From: Erythrobacter longus | GTDB taxonomy: Bacteria; Pseudomonadota; Alphaproteobacteria; Sphingomonadales; Sphingomonadaceae | Assembly: GCF_000715015.1 (NCBI RefSeq) | Contig: NZ_JMIW01000009.1 | Span: 1-64,000, forward strand | Length of the DNA: 64,000 nt | Direction of reading: 5' to 3' | Part shown: piece after piece, positions 46,708-54,649 of the stretch | Numbering within the stretch: position 1 is the first letter of the stretch | How the letters are laid out: every line of letters starts with the position of its first letter | The notes under the pieces: model-generated | The model's database searches: none | The model's input: only the letters and a program-made list of their open reading frames with translations | Told to the model about the DNA's origin: nothing | Program-made: the position numbers and the translations under genes

Positions 46708-47238
46708 TTATTCAGCTTTCTCAACCAACGTCGCCAACTTCTTAAGGCCACGGTGGATATTCACTTTGACAAGGCTTTCGCTTTGCCCGGTCTTTTCGGC
46801 GGCCTCTCGAATAGAAAGGCCAGAGATTTTGACCATTTCGATCACTTCGGCCTGGCGTTCCGGCAGTTGCCCGAATAGCCGGTCAAGGCTTACCCGCGCC
46901 ATAACGATTTCCTCGTCACTGTCCTGCGAGGCATCATCATCCATGAGTTCCTGCGACTCATGCTTGTACACCTTGCGCAAGTGATCGACCCAGCGATAGC
47001 GCGCAATGGCGGCAAGCCATGGCAGGAACGGACGCGATGGGTCCCATGTTGCCCGCTTGGTATAAAAGGCGATCAGCACATCTTGCACCAGATCATCGAT
47101 CGAATGCGGGGGAATGCGCCGCCTGAAATACCGCTCAAGCCAAAGCCCGGCCTCTGACAAAAGCACGCTGGTTGCAGCTTTATCGCCGCCTTGTGCTGCC
47201 GTCATCAGCCGGGCCAGGGTTGGTTCGTCAGCGACCAC
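46708..47238 (-). CDS. sigF: ECF RNA polymerase sigma factor (SigF type)
   Basis: 176 aa. Region 2 (YFRRRIPPHSIDDLVQDVLIAFYTKRATWDP) and region 4 (LPERQAEVIEMVKISGLSIREAAEKTGQSE) are both clear, with no extra domains. Pairing with a DUF1109 protein identifies it as the SigF/NrsF group. The gene begins two bases after the doxX stop. The bufA and bufB upstream regions both carry the GTAAC-N16-CGAA pattern expected for this sigma factor. Confidence 0.92.
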   Translation of the reverse strand: MVADEPTLARLMTAAQGGDKAATSVLLSEAGLWLERYFRRRIPPHSIDDLVQDVLIAFYTKRATWDPSRPFLPWLAAIARYRWVDHLRKVYKHESQELMDDDASQDSDEEIVMARVSLDRLFGQLPERQAEVIEMVKISGLSIREAAEKTGQSESLVKVNIHRGLKKLATLVEKAE

Positions 47239-47240
47239 GA

Positions 47241-47714
47241 TTACGCGGTTTTCTCGCCGAAGAAACGGTCGCCCAGACGGTCAAGGGCAAACATGCCTCC
47301 GCCGCGGCTGATCAGGATGGATGCCATGGCGATAATACCAAGCGCCCAGCCCCAGAAGTGCACACCAGTGGGGTAGATGAAGATCTGGATTGTGATCGCC
47401 ATCACCGCAAGAGCTGCTGCGCCAAAGCGGGTGAACAGGCCTGCAAAAAGGAGGATCGGGAAGAAGAACTCGGCATAGATCGTCATCGGCATAGCGATAT
47501 CGACCGGGATCGGGAGCCCTGCATATTCATCCTGAAACAGGAATGGCAGAAACTCGCTTGGGGTGAACCATGTGCCTTCTGCGACCTTGGTTTTGTAGGA
47601 CCGCCAGAACACCCCGGCAAGCGCAATGCGGATGCCAAGCAGGGCAATGCTTTCAAACAGAGGGCCTTTGAGAACAGCCACGATACGGCCGTAAATGGAT
47701 GTGATTGCGTTCAT
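47241..47714 (-). CDS. DoxX family membrane protein of the bufferin cluster
   Basis: 157 aa. Four hydrophobic helices with the DoxX pattern (IALLGIRIALAGVFWRSYKTKVAEG, IYAEFFFPILLFAGLFTRFGAAAL, FWGWALGIIAMASILI). GGAGG is well placed before MNAITSIYGR. DoxX proteins commonly follow bufABC genes and may deliver electrons or handle the product in the membrane. It is located between bufA and sigF in the leftward unit. Confidence 0.88.
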   Translation of the reverse strand: MNAITSIYGRIVAVLKGPLFESIALLGIRIALAGVFWRSYKTKVAEGTWFTPSEFLPFLFQDEYAGLPIPVDIAMPMTIYAEFFFPILLFAGLFTRFGAAALAVMAITIQIFIYPTGVHFWGWALGIIAMASILISRGGGMFALDRLGDRFFGEKTA

Positions 47715-47903
47715 GTGTTCCTCCATAAAAGCCATGACTTTGACGCGCGCATTCGTTTGCCTGAAACGGGCGCGTGGGGCTTGGCTTTTTCCTTTTTGTC
47801 TGGGACTTACCTCGCCCTCACACTCCTCGATCTCACCCGGATTATGTCACACTATTGTCCGAATGGAAGAAGAAGCGAGAGGGCTTTGAGGCAAGCAAAA
47901 GAG

Positions 47904-48185
47904 TTAGCGGCGAATTGGCGTGAGAGAGCCGTTGCCTTTAGGGGTCTTGATGCTTGTGCAGGTGTTCTTGTCGACATACTTCCAGGCGTTGCCCTGATAA
48001 TCGCGGGTCGATGTGCCAGCACAGCTTGTGCCGGGGCCTGCTGCACAGTCATTCTTGCCTGCAAGGCTGATCCCGTAGCATTTTTCTTTCGCGCCTTGAG
48101 CGGCCACTGGTGTGGTGGCGATGCCAGCTGCGATACCAGCGGTAAGGGCGAGGCCTGCGAGCGAAGCAATTGATTTGTTATTCAT
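47904..48185 (-). CDS. bufA: Bufferin precursor peptide BufA1 (DUF2282)
   Basis: 93 aa. A signal peptide ([23 protein letters not shown]) precedes a short mature peptide with four Cys (36, 47, 55, 76): [18 protein letters not shown], then [19 protein letters not shown] and NTCTS. This is the DUF2282 pattern of bufferins, ribosomally made and exported metal-binding peptides. The MNIO enzyme BufB with BufC modifies their cysteines so that they bind copper. GGAGA lies upstream. The bufBC genes are here divergent instead of downstream. Confidence 0.93.
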   Translation of the reverse strand: MNNKSIASLAGLALTAGIAAGIATTPVAAQGAKEKCYGISLAGKNDCAAGPGTSCAGTSTRDYQGNAWKYVDKNTCTSIKTPKGNGSLTPIRR

Positions 48186-48241
48186 GGCATTTCTCCAAAC
48201 TTAAATCTTGCGTTCCCATTTGTGTCGGAACTGACCAGTGG

Positions 48242-48268
48242 TTCGCGGGCCATCACAAGACGGTTACA
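48242..48268 (-). promoter_or_regulatory. SigF-type promoter of bufA-doxX-sigF-nrsF
   Basis: On the minus strand TGTAACC is followed by 16 bases and CGAA, exactly the SigF consensus I recall for Caulobacter (GTAACC-N16-CGAA). CGAA ends 56 bases before the bufA start codon. A perfect AT-rich palindrome, ATTTTTTCGAAAAAAT (48268-48283), lies directly upstream and resembles an UP element. Confidence 0.75.
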
Positions 48269-48283
48269 TTTTTTCGAAAAAAT

Positions 48284-48480
48284 TAGGCTCAGGACCTATG
48301 AATCCCTCCATCGAGGCGCCGGAATGCCGAACATATCGGGCGAAAGCGCGCGCCGGGAAGGCTTTTTGCCTTTCCAAGCGTGTTTTTGTTCGAGACCGCC
48401 GGTATTCCTGCGCCTTTACTCCTTGCACAAGGCCATTTTGCTTCAAACCTCGAAGGTGGGATTCATAGGTCCTGAGCCTA
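48284..48480 (-). repeat. Inverted-repeat element, copy 1 (197 bp) between bufA and bufB
   Basis: Terminal inverted repeats of 33 bp (48284-48316 and 48448-48480) with two mismatches begin TAGGCTCAGGACCTATGAAT and enclose a 131-bp core. The core matches the 58067-58230 element in reverse orientation (TTTGAAGCAAAATGGCCTTG ... TTTCGCCCGATATGTTCG). It has about 30 extra bases with a hairpin ggaaggc-ttttt-gcctttcc (48356-48375). No ORF of meaning is present. It is a MITE-like or REP-like repeat. Confidence 0.85.
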
Positions 48481-48503
48481 GGGCTCACCCTCAAAAAAAT
48501 CAC

Positions 48504-48530
48504 TGTAACGCGGCGGCCAGCTTGATCGAA
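48504..48530 (+). promoter_or_regulatory. SigF-type promoter of bufB-bufC
   Basis: TGTAACG, 16 bases, then CGAA: the same architecture as the bufA promoter, with one change at the end of the -35 box. CGAA ends 57 bases before the bufB start codon, nearly the same distance as for bufA. An A-tract (AAAAAAA) lies just upstream. Confidence 0.7.
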
Positions 48531-48587
48531 CTTCTGGCTGAAATGAGCCTGCTTTGTGTGGGCGAATAATCTGCTAGGATTAAGCCC

Positions 48588-49445
48588 ATGAGCCCGCAAA
48601 CAAACCCCATCGCACCATTTTCAGGCTTTGGCCTTGGTTTGAGGCGCACGCATTATGAGGATTTCCTGCGCGGCGATGTGCCGGTCGATTTCGTCGAAGT
48701 GATCAGCGAAAACTACATGATCGAAGGCGGGCGCCAGATGCGCATCCTCGAAGAAGTGCGCGAGCGTCTGCCCGTCATCATCCACGGGGTTTCCATGTCG
48801 ATTGGCTCGGCGCGCGGGCTTGATCAAGACTATCTGGCAAAGCTCAAGATACTCGAACAGCGGATCGAACCCTTGTGGGTGTCAGACCATTTGTGCTGGA
48901 CCCGCAACAGCGCCCACAACAGCCACGATCTGCTGCCATTGCCGCTGACACAGGAAGCTTTGCAAGCGGTGTGCGACAATATCGACCATGCGCAAAATGT
49001 GCTGGGCCGCGCAATGGTGTTTGAAAACCCATCAAGTTATCTCACCTTTCCCGAAGATGAGATGAGCGAGTGGGAATTCCTCACCGAAATGACGAAGGCG
49101 ACCGCCTGCTATCTGCTGCTGGATGTGAACAATATCTATGTGTCGTCCAAGAACCACGGGTTTTCGGCAGAGGACTATCTTGCAGGCCTGCCGCTGGACC
49201 GTGTGCGGCAGATCCATCTGGCAGGCCATGATCCCGCCACCCCGGAACGCGATATCATCATCGACACCCATGACCGCGCTATTGTTGAGCCTGTGTGGGA
49301 GCTTTATGCCAAGGCGCTCGAAATGCTGCCCCACCTGCCGGCCGTAATGATTGAGCGCGATGATCATATCCCGCCTTTGCCTGAGCTTTTGACAGAACTG
49401 GACCGGGCGCGCGCGATTTCTGAAAGCGTTCTGGAACCGGCATGA
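48588..49445 (+). CDS. bufB: Multinuclear non-heme iron oxidative enzyme BufB (DUF692)
   Basis: 285 aa TIM-barrel protein of the DUF692/MNIO family, which modifies cysteines of ribosomal peptides. Likely metal ligands can be read: H66 in IIHGVSMS, H101 in SDHLCW, E146 in FENPSSY, D179 and N182 in LLLDVNNIY, H210 and H214 in QIHLAGHD, and E256/H260 in MIERDDH. The substrate is expected to be the BufA1 peptide encoded on the other side of the divergent promoter region. AGGA precedes the ATG. The stop overlaps bufC (ATGA). Confidence 0.94.
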   Translation: MSPQTNPIAPFSGFGLGLRRTHYEDFLRGDVPVDFVEVISENYMIEGGRQMRILEEVRERLPVIIHGVSMSIGSARGLDQDYLAKLKILEQRIEPLWVSDHLCWTRNSAHNSHDLLPLPLTQEALQAVCDNIDHAQNVLGRAMVFENPSSYLTFPEDEMSEWEFLTEMTKATACYLLLDVNNIYVSSKNHGFSAEDYLAGLPLDRVRQIHLAGHDPATPERDIIIDTHDRAIVEPVWELYAKALEMLPHLPAVMIERDDHIPPLPELLTELDRARAISESVLEPA

Positions 49446-50230
49446 GCACTCTGGCAGAGCGGCAGGACGCGTTTTTGGCCTCGATCCTTGATGAAGGCGC
49501 GCCTTTGCCCAGTGGCTGGGGCAATTCCCAGGCCGCCGGGATGGCGGTCTATCGCGGCAATTATCGCGGCGCGCTTATGAGCGCGTTGGCCGAAACGTAC
49601 GAACGAACGGCACTTTTGTTGGGGCCAAAGGAATTCGCGCAAGGATGCATCAACCACGCCATTGCCCATCCGCCAAGCGGTTGGACGATTGATGAGGCGG
49701 GCGAGGGTTTTGATGAAACCTGCACCAAACTGTTCCCTGATCGCCTTGAGGTGGCGGAGCTTGCATGGGTTGAGTGGTCTATGCTTGAGCTTGCGACCGC
49801 GCCCGATGTGCAGCCCTTCAAGCCGCAGGATTTTGCCGCCGCAAGCGCGCAATTTGGCGATGAGGATTGGGGCACGCTTCGCCTTCAATTCCAGCCAAGA
49901 GCAAGGGCGCGGCTTGTGAACCATGATCTAGAGACGCTTTGGCAGACCATTGGCAATGGTGATGCGGTGTCAGATACAAAGCTTGAAGCCCCGGCCACCT
50001 GCCTCGTCTCGCGCGATGGGGAACGGCCCACGTTCACCCTGCTCGATGCCGATCACGCAGACGCCTTTGCCGCGATGCAGGACGGTGCAAATTATGGCGA
50101 TCTGATTGCGGTCCTTCTGGGCCAGAATGATGACCCGGCCCCCGAAGACATCCAGGCCGCGGCGATGCGTGCAGGCGCAATGCTGGGCGCTTGGCTTAAT
50201 GAAGGTCTTGTCACTGCCATCAATCCTTGA
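49442..50230 (+). CDS. bufC: BufC partner protein (DUF2063, HvfC/MbnC-like)
   Basis: 262 aa. The N-terminal DUF2063 domain (QDAFLASILDEG ... GMAVYRGNYRGALMSALAETYERTALLLG) is helical and in related systems docks the leader of the precursor peptide to the MNIO enzyme. A less conserved C-terminal half follows. It starts inside the bufB stop codon (ATGA), so the two are made together. Confidence 0.92.
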   Translation: MSTLAERQDAFLASILDEGAPLPSGWGNSQAAGMAVYRGNYRGALMSALAETYERTALLLGPKEFAQGCINHAIAHPPSGWTIDEAGEGFDETCTKLFPDRLEVAELAWVEWSMLELATAPDVQPFKPQDFAAASAQFGDEDWGTLRLQFQPRARARLVNHDLETLWQTIGNGDAVSDTKLEAPATCLVSRDGERPTFTLLDADHADAFAAMQDGANYGDLIAVLLGQNDDPAPEDIQAAAMRAGAMLGAWLNEGLVTAINP

Positions 50231-50276
50231 CTTGATTGAGGCTTGCTTCACTCTCCTTTGAAAAAGGAGAGTGATC

Positions 50277-51215
50277 ATGCTTACCGACACATCCATAGAA
50301 TTGCGCAGCGCAAAGCCCAGCCTGCTGATGCGTGCTGTCAAATGGCTGATGTCCAAGCGCCCCGATGTTTTCCCGAAAGAGGCGGCAGGTCTGGAGCCGT
50401 TTCTGGCAGGGCGCCCCCTGCCCAAAGATGCGCCCATGCCCGGCGCCTTCCGTGCCAAGTTTCACGTTGAAGAATGGGAAGCGGCAGGCCAAAAGGTCGT
50501 CACCCTTCACCCCAAGTCAGGTCCGGGTGCATGGCACATGCTGTACTTTCACGGCGGAGGATTTGTCCTCCCCATGTTCAAAGAGCATTGGCCACTGGCT
50601 CAGGCGATGGTTGAAAAGCTTGGGGTCAGTGTTTCCCTGCCGCTTTACGAAGTCGTCCCTGAAAGCGTGCACACACGCCAAGATGAGCTCGCTGATGCGG
50701 CTTTTGCCAAGATTGCTGAGACGCACGACCCTTCGAAGATCATGCTGAATGGCGATAGCGCCGGGGGGCATATGGCTCTGTCGCTTGCCTTGCGCCTTGC
50801 CAAAAAGGGCGGACCAATGCCGGGCAAATTGGCGTTGTTTGCCCCGTGGCTTGATCTGACGATGGCCGATCCTGCGATGAAAGCGGTAGAGCCCCACGAC
50901 TTCATGCTGAGAATTGGCACTCTTCGCGCCTGTGGCCGCGTGTTTGCAGGGGAAGGCGATCCTGCAAGCCCCCAATTCAGCCCGCTCTACTATAGCCAAG
51001 AAGATCTCGCCGCGCTTCCACCAACCCGCATTTGGACCGGGCGCCATGACCTTTTCATCATCGACAGTCGCACCTTCACCGGCAAGTTGCGCGATGCAGG
51101 GGTGGATGCCAAACTCTACGAATATGAAGGCGCGCCGCACGTCTTTATGGCGATTGTGCCCACGAGAGAATCGAAGGATTGCCTTAACCTCTTGGGCCAA
51201 TTCCTGAACGAATAG
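50277..51215 (+). CDS. Alpha/beta hydrolase, hormone-sensitive-lipase family esterase
   Basis: 312 aa. The HGGG oxyanion motif is in LYFHGGGFVLPM, the nucleophile is in MLNGDSAGGHMALSLAL, a catalytic Asp is in WTGRHDLFIIDS, and the His is in YEGAPHVFM. AAGGAGAG is correctly spaced for this ATG; GTG two codons upstream is possible. It hydrolyses esters of unknown identity. It is 46 bases after bufC with no terminator seen, so it may be read from the same promoter. Confidence 0.9.
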   Translation: MLTDTSIELRSAKPSLLMRAVKWLMSKRPDVFPKEAAGLEPFLAGRPLPKDAPMPGAFRAKFHVEEWEAAGQKVVTLHPKSGPGAWHMLYFHGGGFVLPMFKEHWPLAQAMVEKLGVSVSLPLYEVVPESVHTRQDELADAAFAKIAETHDPSKIMLNGDSAGGHMALSLALRLAKKGGPMPGKLALFAPWLDLTMADPAMKAVEPHDFMLRIGTLRACGRVFAGEGDPASPQFSPLYYSQEDLAALPPTRIWTGRHDLFIIDSRTFTGKLRDAGVDAKLYEYEGAPHVFMAIVPTRESKDCLNLLGQFLNE

Positions 51216-51226
51216 AGGCGACAAAA

Positions 51227-51260
51227 AAGGGCGCGCTGAACTGTGCCAACGCGCCCTTAA
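51227..51260 (-). terminator. Terminator hairpin facing the leftward strand
   Basis: Arms aagggcgcg and cgcgccctt with the T6 run on the minus strand side. In the plus direction only TTAAG follows, so it ends transcription arriving from the right (smr or a small RNA), and less efficiently that of the esterase. Confidence 0.7.
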
Positions 51261-51600
51261 GTTATCTGCGACCCGACGCCGCAGCGTGCGACCCGAGGAC
51301 TCGATCAGGCCTTTTGGCCTCTATCGAGCTCGTGCAACTTCATGCCGCCTGATGACGTGCATGAAGAATTGGGCAAACGCCCTCTCTAAAACTGTCTGAG
51401 CCCGTCGCGGTGTCCGCCCCGAGCACGCCAGTCGCGCAAAACAATCATTCGCGACCGAAGTTTTCCCTTTATTTGCAAGGGCGTGATTTTCTGCCGCCCT
51501 GCGCAAACCGTCTTATGCGTTCTGTATAGAGCAAAATGTAAAATAACGGGGTAAAGGGTTGTAAAATGTAAAATCGTCCGCCCGAAGCCCTAAGCGGCAT
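51261..51600 (-). ncRNA. Possible small RNA in the smr-esterase gap
   Basis: About 400 bases without a recognisable gene end at a strong minus-strand terminator. The stretch contains a stable hairpin CTCGATAGAGGCC-AAAA-GGCCTGATCGAG (51300-51328), a repeated TGCGACCCGA (51267 and 51287) and a repeated AAAATGTAAAAT (51533 and 51562). This could be a structured RNA or a long smr 3' end. It does not match 6S, tmRNA, RNase P or SRP RNA signatures that I know. Confidence 0.3.
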
Positions 51601-51624
51601 CAGAAGAAAAGGCGCAGCTCCAAC

Positions 51625-52242
51625 TTAGCCAGACCGTTTCAGCACCAGATAAAGCGCGCCCTCTCCGCCATGGCGGATGTGGGCGCGCCGCACGGCTGCG
51701 ATGGCTTCTGCATGACGGCTGACCGCCAGCCAATCGAGCAGCTTTGCACGGATTGCGCCGCGTTTATTGGCGCGGTCGGCAGGGTCCACCGGGCGCTCTC
51801 TTCCCGCCACAACCAACACCACCCGCGCGCCCATCATGCGAGCTTGATCGAGACCGCTCATGATCCGGTCATAGGCGCGGTCAAGATTGTGGTCGTGCAG
51901 ATCAAGGGTGTAATCAGGCGCAATCTGACCCGATTTCAATTTCCGGTTCCAACTGCCGTCAAGCTGGCTGGTCGCCATCGATCGTTTGGCGGGGTTGAGC
52001 GCGGGAGATGGAGAATTGGCTCGCATCAACGGACGCTTCGCGACTGCTTTTGGCCTGGGCATCGGTGCAGGCTTTAAAGCGGGCTTTAAGGCGGGTTGGG
52101 GAGCCGGTTTCATCTCCACCGGTTCAGCCACCTGTGGCGCTTTCTTCCCCGGCACGGCTTTACCAGGCAGGGGTGTGACGCTCGATGCAAGGCGCGCCCA
52201 AGCGCGCTGCTCGGGTTCGCTAAGGCCGCGCGGGTAACTCAT
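51625..52242 (-). CDS. Smr domain protein
   Basis: 205 aa. A Pro/Lys-rich variable N-terminus precedes a Smr domain: YTLDLHDHNLDRAYDRI (LDLHG-like motif), RVVLVVAGR, and RHGGEGALYLVLKR at the end, in the place of the H-G-G-x-G-A/V motif. Smr domains nick DNA or RNA in some proteins. It lies in the timA-mltA-smr group conserved in Alphaproteobacteria, and its start overlaps the mltA stop (ATGA). Confidence 0.88.
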   Translation of the reverse strand: MSYPRGLSEPEQRAWARLASSVTPLPGKAVPGKKAPQVAEPVEMKPAPQPALKPALKPAPMPRPKAVAKRPLMRANSPSPALNPAKRSMATSQLDGSWNRKLKSGQIAPDYTLDLHDHNLDRAYDRIMSGLDQARMMGARVVLVVAGRERPVDPADRANKRGAIRAKLLDWLAVSRHAEAIAAVRRAHIRHGGEGALYLVLKRSG

Positions 52243-53546
52243 TGCGCAGCAGGTCTGGGATTTCGGGAATTGAGCCGGTCAACGGTGCCTTTGGGCAGCA
52301 GCAGGAGCGCGGACCCGCGCCCGCTCATCCCGCCGGCAATGCGCCGCGCCTCTTCACCAGCGCCCCAAAACGTATCGAACCGGTTTGCACCCTTGATCGC
52401 GCCGCCTGTATCCTGGACAATCCAAAGGCCGTCTGCTTCATCGCGGTCAAGATCAAGCCATACCGGCGCGCCAAGCGGGACAAATGCGGGATCGGCTGCG
52501 ACCGAGGCACGGCTGCGCACCGGGACGCCCAGCGCGCCCAAAGGCCCATCGCCGGTCAATTCGCGGAAGAAAATCCAGCTTTTGTTGAGACGCATCAATT
52601 CGCGGCCCTCACGCGGATTCTCGCGGATGTAAGCCATGATCCCCTGCATTGAGCCGGAATATTGTCCCGGACCATCCCCCAATAGGCCGCGTTCGCGCAT
52701 GACCCCGCCAATGCCTGTGTATCCGCGCCCATTTTGCCCGGCATAGCCGATGCGGATGACGTCGCCCTCTGGCGTGCGCAAACGGCCGGACCCCTGGATT
52801 TGCAGGAAGAAAAACTCGACTGGATCGGCGGCATAGGCGATCACCGGTACCCGGCCTTCAAGCGCGCCGTCTTCGATGGCGGCGCGGTCATGATAACTCT
52901 CAAACGAGCCATCAGACGCATAGCGGCCAAGCGGCGGGCGACCGGTGCGTTCGGCCTCTGGCACATCATCGGGCCAGCCGCGCACCAGATCATCGGGCAT
53001 GGCATAGACGGGCACATCAAAGCCGGGGCGACGCGTGCGAGAACCGGCAATCTCGGGTTCGAAATAGCCGGTCGCAAAAGCGCTACCATCACCAATGCGC
53101 GCGGTTTCAAAATGGGTTTGGAAAAAGCGCGGCGCATCGCGCAAGGGCCATTGATAGGCCGCCTCGCACGCGGGTCGCCAATCGGCGCCAAAGGAAAGCC
53201 CGCTTTTATCCTCGCGGCGCAAAAGCTGGGGGCAGCTTTCGATAAAGCCTGCCAGTGCCGTGCCTGCATCGCTCTGGCTCATCCCAAGCGCGCCGACACT
53301 CGGACCTCTGACAACGCCTGCAAGAGCCGCGCTTGTCACACTGGTCAAAGGTGGAGGCAGGGGCGCAGCGGGGCGCGGCGCGCTGGCATCAGGCACAAGG
53401 CGCAAACAACCCGACAAAAGGACAAGCGACATGAGAGCCGCCGCGCCTGCACCAATCGAGCGGGGAGCGTGGGCTTTCGTCTCAGGCCCTTCGAGCCGAA
53501 TCGTTTTTTCAGATGAGACCTTAGTGAACCTGCGAAGGCCGAACAT
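52239..53546 (-). CDS. mltA: Membrane-bound lytic murein transglycosylase A
   Basis: 435 aa. MltA domain FATGYFEPEIAGSRTRRPGFDVPVY, then FFLQIQGSGRL and the 3D domain VPLGAPVWLDLDRDEADGLWIVQDTGGAIKG with the catalytic Asp. It cleaves glycan strands forming 1,6-anhydro ends. The N-terminus has a lipobox LLSGC near residue 47 behind a charged stretch; GGGAGG at the right distance supports the start at 53546 rather than the internal ATG. It sits between timA and smr. Confidence 0.94.
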   Translation of the reverse strand: MFGLRRFTKVSSEKTIRLEGPETKAHAPRSIGAGAAALMSLVLLSGCLRLVPDASAPRPAAPLPPPLTSVTSAALAGVVRGPSVGALGMSQSDAGTALAGFIESCPQLLRREDKSGLSFGADWRPACEAAYQWPLRDAPRFFQTHFETARIGDGSAFATGYFEPEIAGSRTRRPGFDVPVYAMPDDLVRGWPDDVPEAERTGRPPLGRYASDGSFESYHDRAAIEDGALEGRVPVIAYAADPVEFFFLQIQGSGRLRTPEGDVIRIGYAGQNGRGYTGIGGVMRERGLLGDGPGQYSGSMQGIMAYIRENPREGRELMRLNKSWIFFRELTGDGPLGALGVPVRSRASVAADPAFVPLGAPVWLDLDRDEADGLWIVQDTGGAIKGANRFDTFWGAGEEARRIAGGMSGRGSALLLLPKGTVDRLNSRNPRPAAQ

Positions 53547-53569
53547 CGCGAAGCCCTCCCAGGCGGTGC

Positions 53570-54241
53570 TTAGGCTTGGTCGGTTTCGTCGAGGATCCAG
53601 TTTGGATCACGCGAAGACGTATCGCGGCTAAAGGTCCAGATATCGCGGCTTTCGACCGCATCATCGAGGCTGCCTGCAACGACATTGCCGTCGCTGTCAC
53701 GCGTTACCGCTGCGATATCGGCAACAAACAGCACGGCGATTCGCGCCACCTTGCTGAACTTGTTGGTGTCGAGCGATGCAGAGTGGACGCGGGTCTCTTC
53801 GATTCGGATCAGCTTGTTTTGAAGCGTGTGGCCAGCGGCCTCGCGCTCATCAATGGCCGCTTCGAACCCAGCGTAAACATCGTCATCGCAAAGCTCGCGA
53901 AGAGTGTCCTTGTCGCCTGCCCAAAACGCCTCAAGCACCATTTCATAGGCGCCTTTTGCGCCCTCGATGAAAGAGCTGAAATCGAAATTGCGGTCAGCGC
54001 TCGCAATGCTGCGGATGCCGGTTTCGACCGCTGGCATGACACCTTCGAGTTCAGCGGGACGCACCTGGGCTGCTTGCGGAGCTTGCGTTGCGGATGGTGT
54101 TTGCGCGGGCGCATCATCGCCCGCATCAAAGCGCTGCGGCACTGATTCTTCTTCATGCTCGGCCCGGCGACCCAGCACCGAGTACAGGCGCAGACCCAAA
54201 AAGGCTGCGATCATTGCGAGGATGACGATTTCTAGAATCAC
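53570..54241 (-). CDS. timA: Tim44-like domain protein TimA
   Basis: 223 aa from a GTG start with AAGGAAG upstream. One N-terminal transmembrane helix (ILEIVILAMIAAFLGLRLYSVLG), an acidic Gln/Pro-rich linker, and a Tim44/TIM44-like domain (FDFSSFIEGAKGAYEMVLEAFWAGDKDTLRELCDDDVYAGF ... DIWTFSRD). Alphaproteobacterial relatives lie next to secB and mltA, as here. The domain is related to mitochondrial protein import Tim44; the bacterial role is uncertain. Confidence 0.92.
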   Translation of the reverse strand: MILEIVILAMIAAFLGLRLYSVLGRRAEHEEESVPQRFDAGDDAPAQTPSATQAPQAAQVRPAELEGVMPAVETGIRSIASADRNFDFSSFIEGAKGAYEMVLEAFWAGDKDTLRELCDDDVYAGFEAAIDEREAAGHTLQNKLIRIEETRVHSASLDTNKFSKVARIAVLFVADIAAVTRDSDGNVVAGSLDDAVESRDIWTFSRDTSSRDPNWILDETDQA

Positions 54242-54649
54242 GTTACTTCCTTGATTTGGCCGCTTTCGCGCATTTTCAACACCCCAATCTTAGCCACCAT
54301 GACTGAATTGAAAGTGTATGCCAACACGAGATACGACCCGGATTGGCGCAGGATGCATCAAAACCACTAATGTTCGTCCCATAAATAGGCACAAATTTCA
54401 ATTCTCCAACGTCCAATTACGCGAAGAGACGCCGAATTGTGCTAAGGATAAGGCAATTTTTGGGGTCGGGCGCCTTCATCTGCCGATACACTGCGCCGTC
54501 CCTGCTATATTGCTGGGAAATATTGCGCTCCCGATTGCCCAAAAGCCTGCCCCCTGCTAGGCGCGCACCCCAGATTATGTGTTTGCAGCAGCGCTCTTAC
54601 CCGACGCGGCCAAGAACACGCATACACTTCAAGCGAAAGACACTTCATT
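54242..54649. other. Divergent promoter region of timA and secB
   Basis: 408 bases between divergent genes. No additional ORF has coding character, and no repeat or hairpin stands out. It must hold both promoters, which I could not place with confidence. Confidence 0.5.

Noticed and set aside
48204..48569. ORFs across the divergent buf region
   Set aside because: They run through the inverted-repeat element and both promoters, without ribosome binding site or homology.
51400..51480. A minus-strand reading ANDCFARLA resembling a tmRNA tag start (ANDN...)
   Set aside because: The frame has no stop after a hydrophobic LAA/VAA ending, and no tRNA-like acceptor half is seen nearby. Chance.
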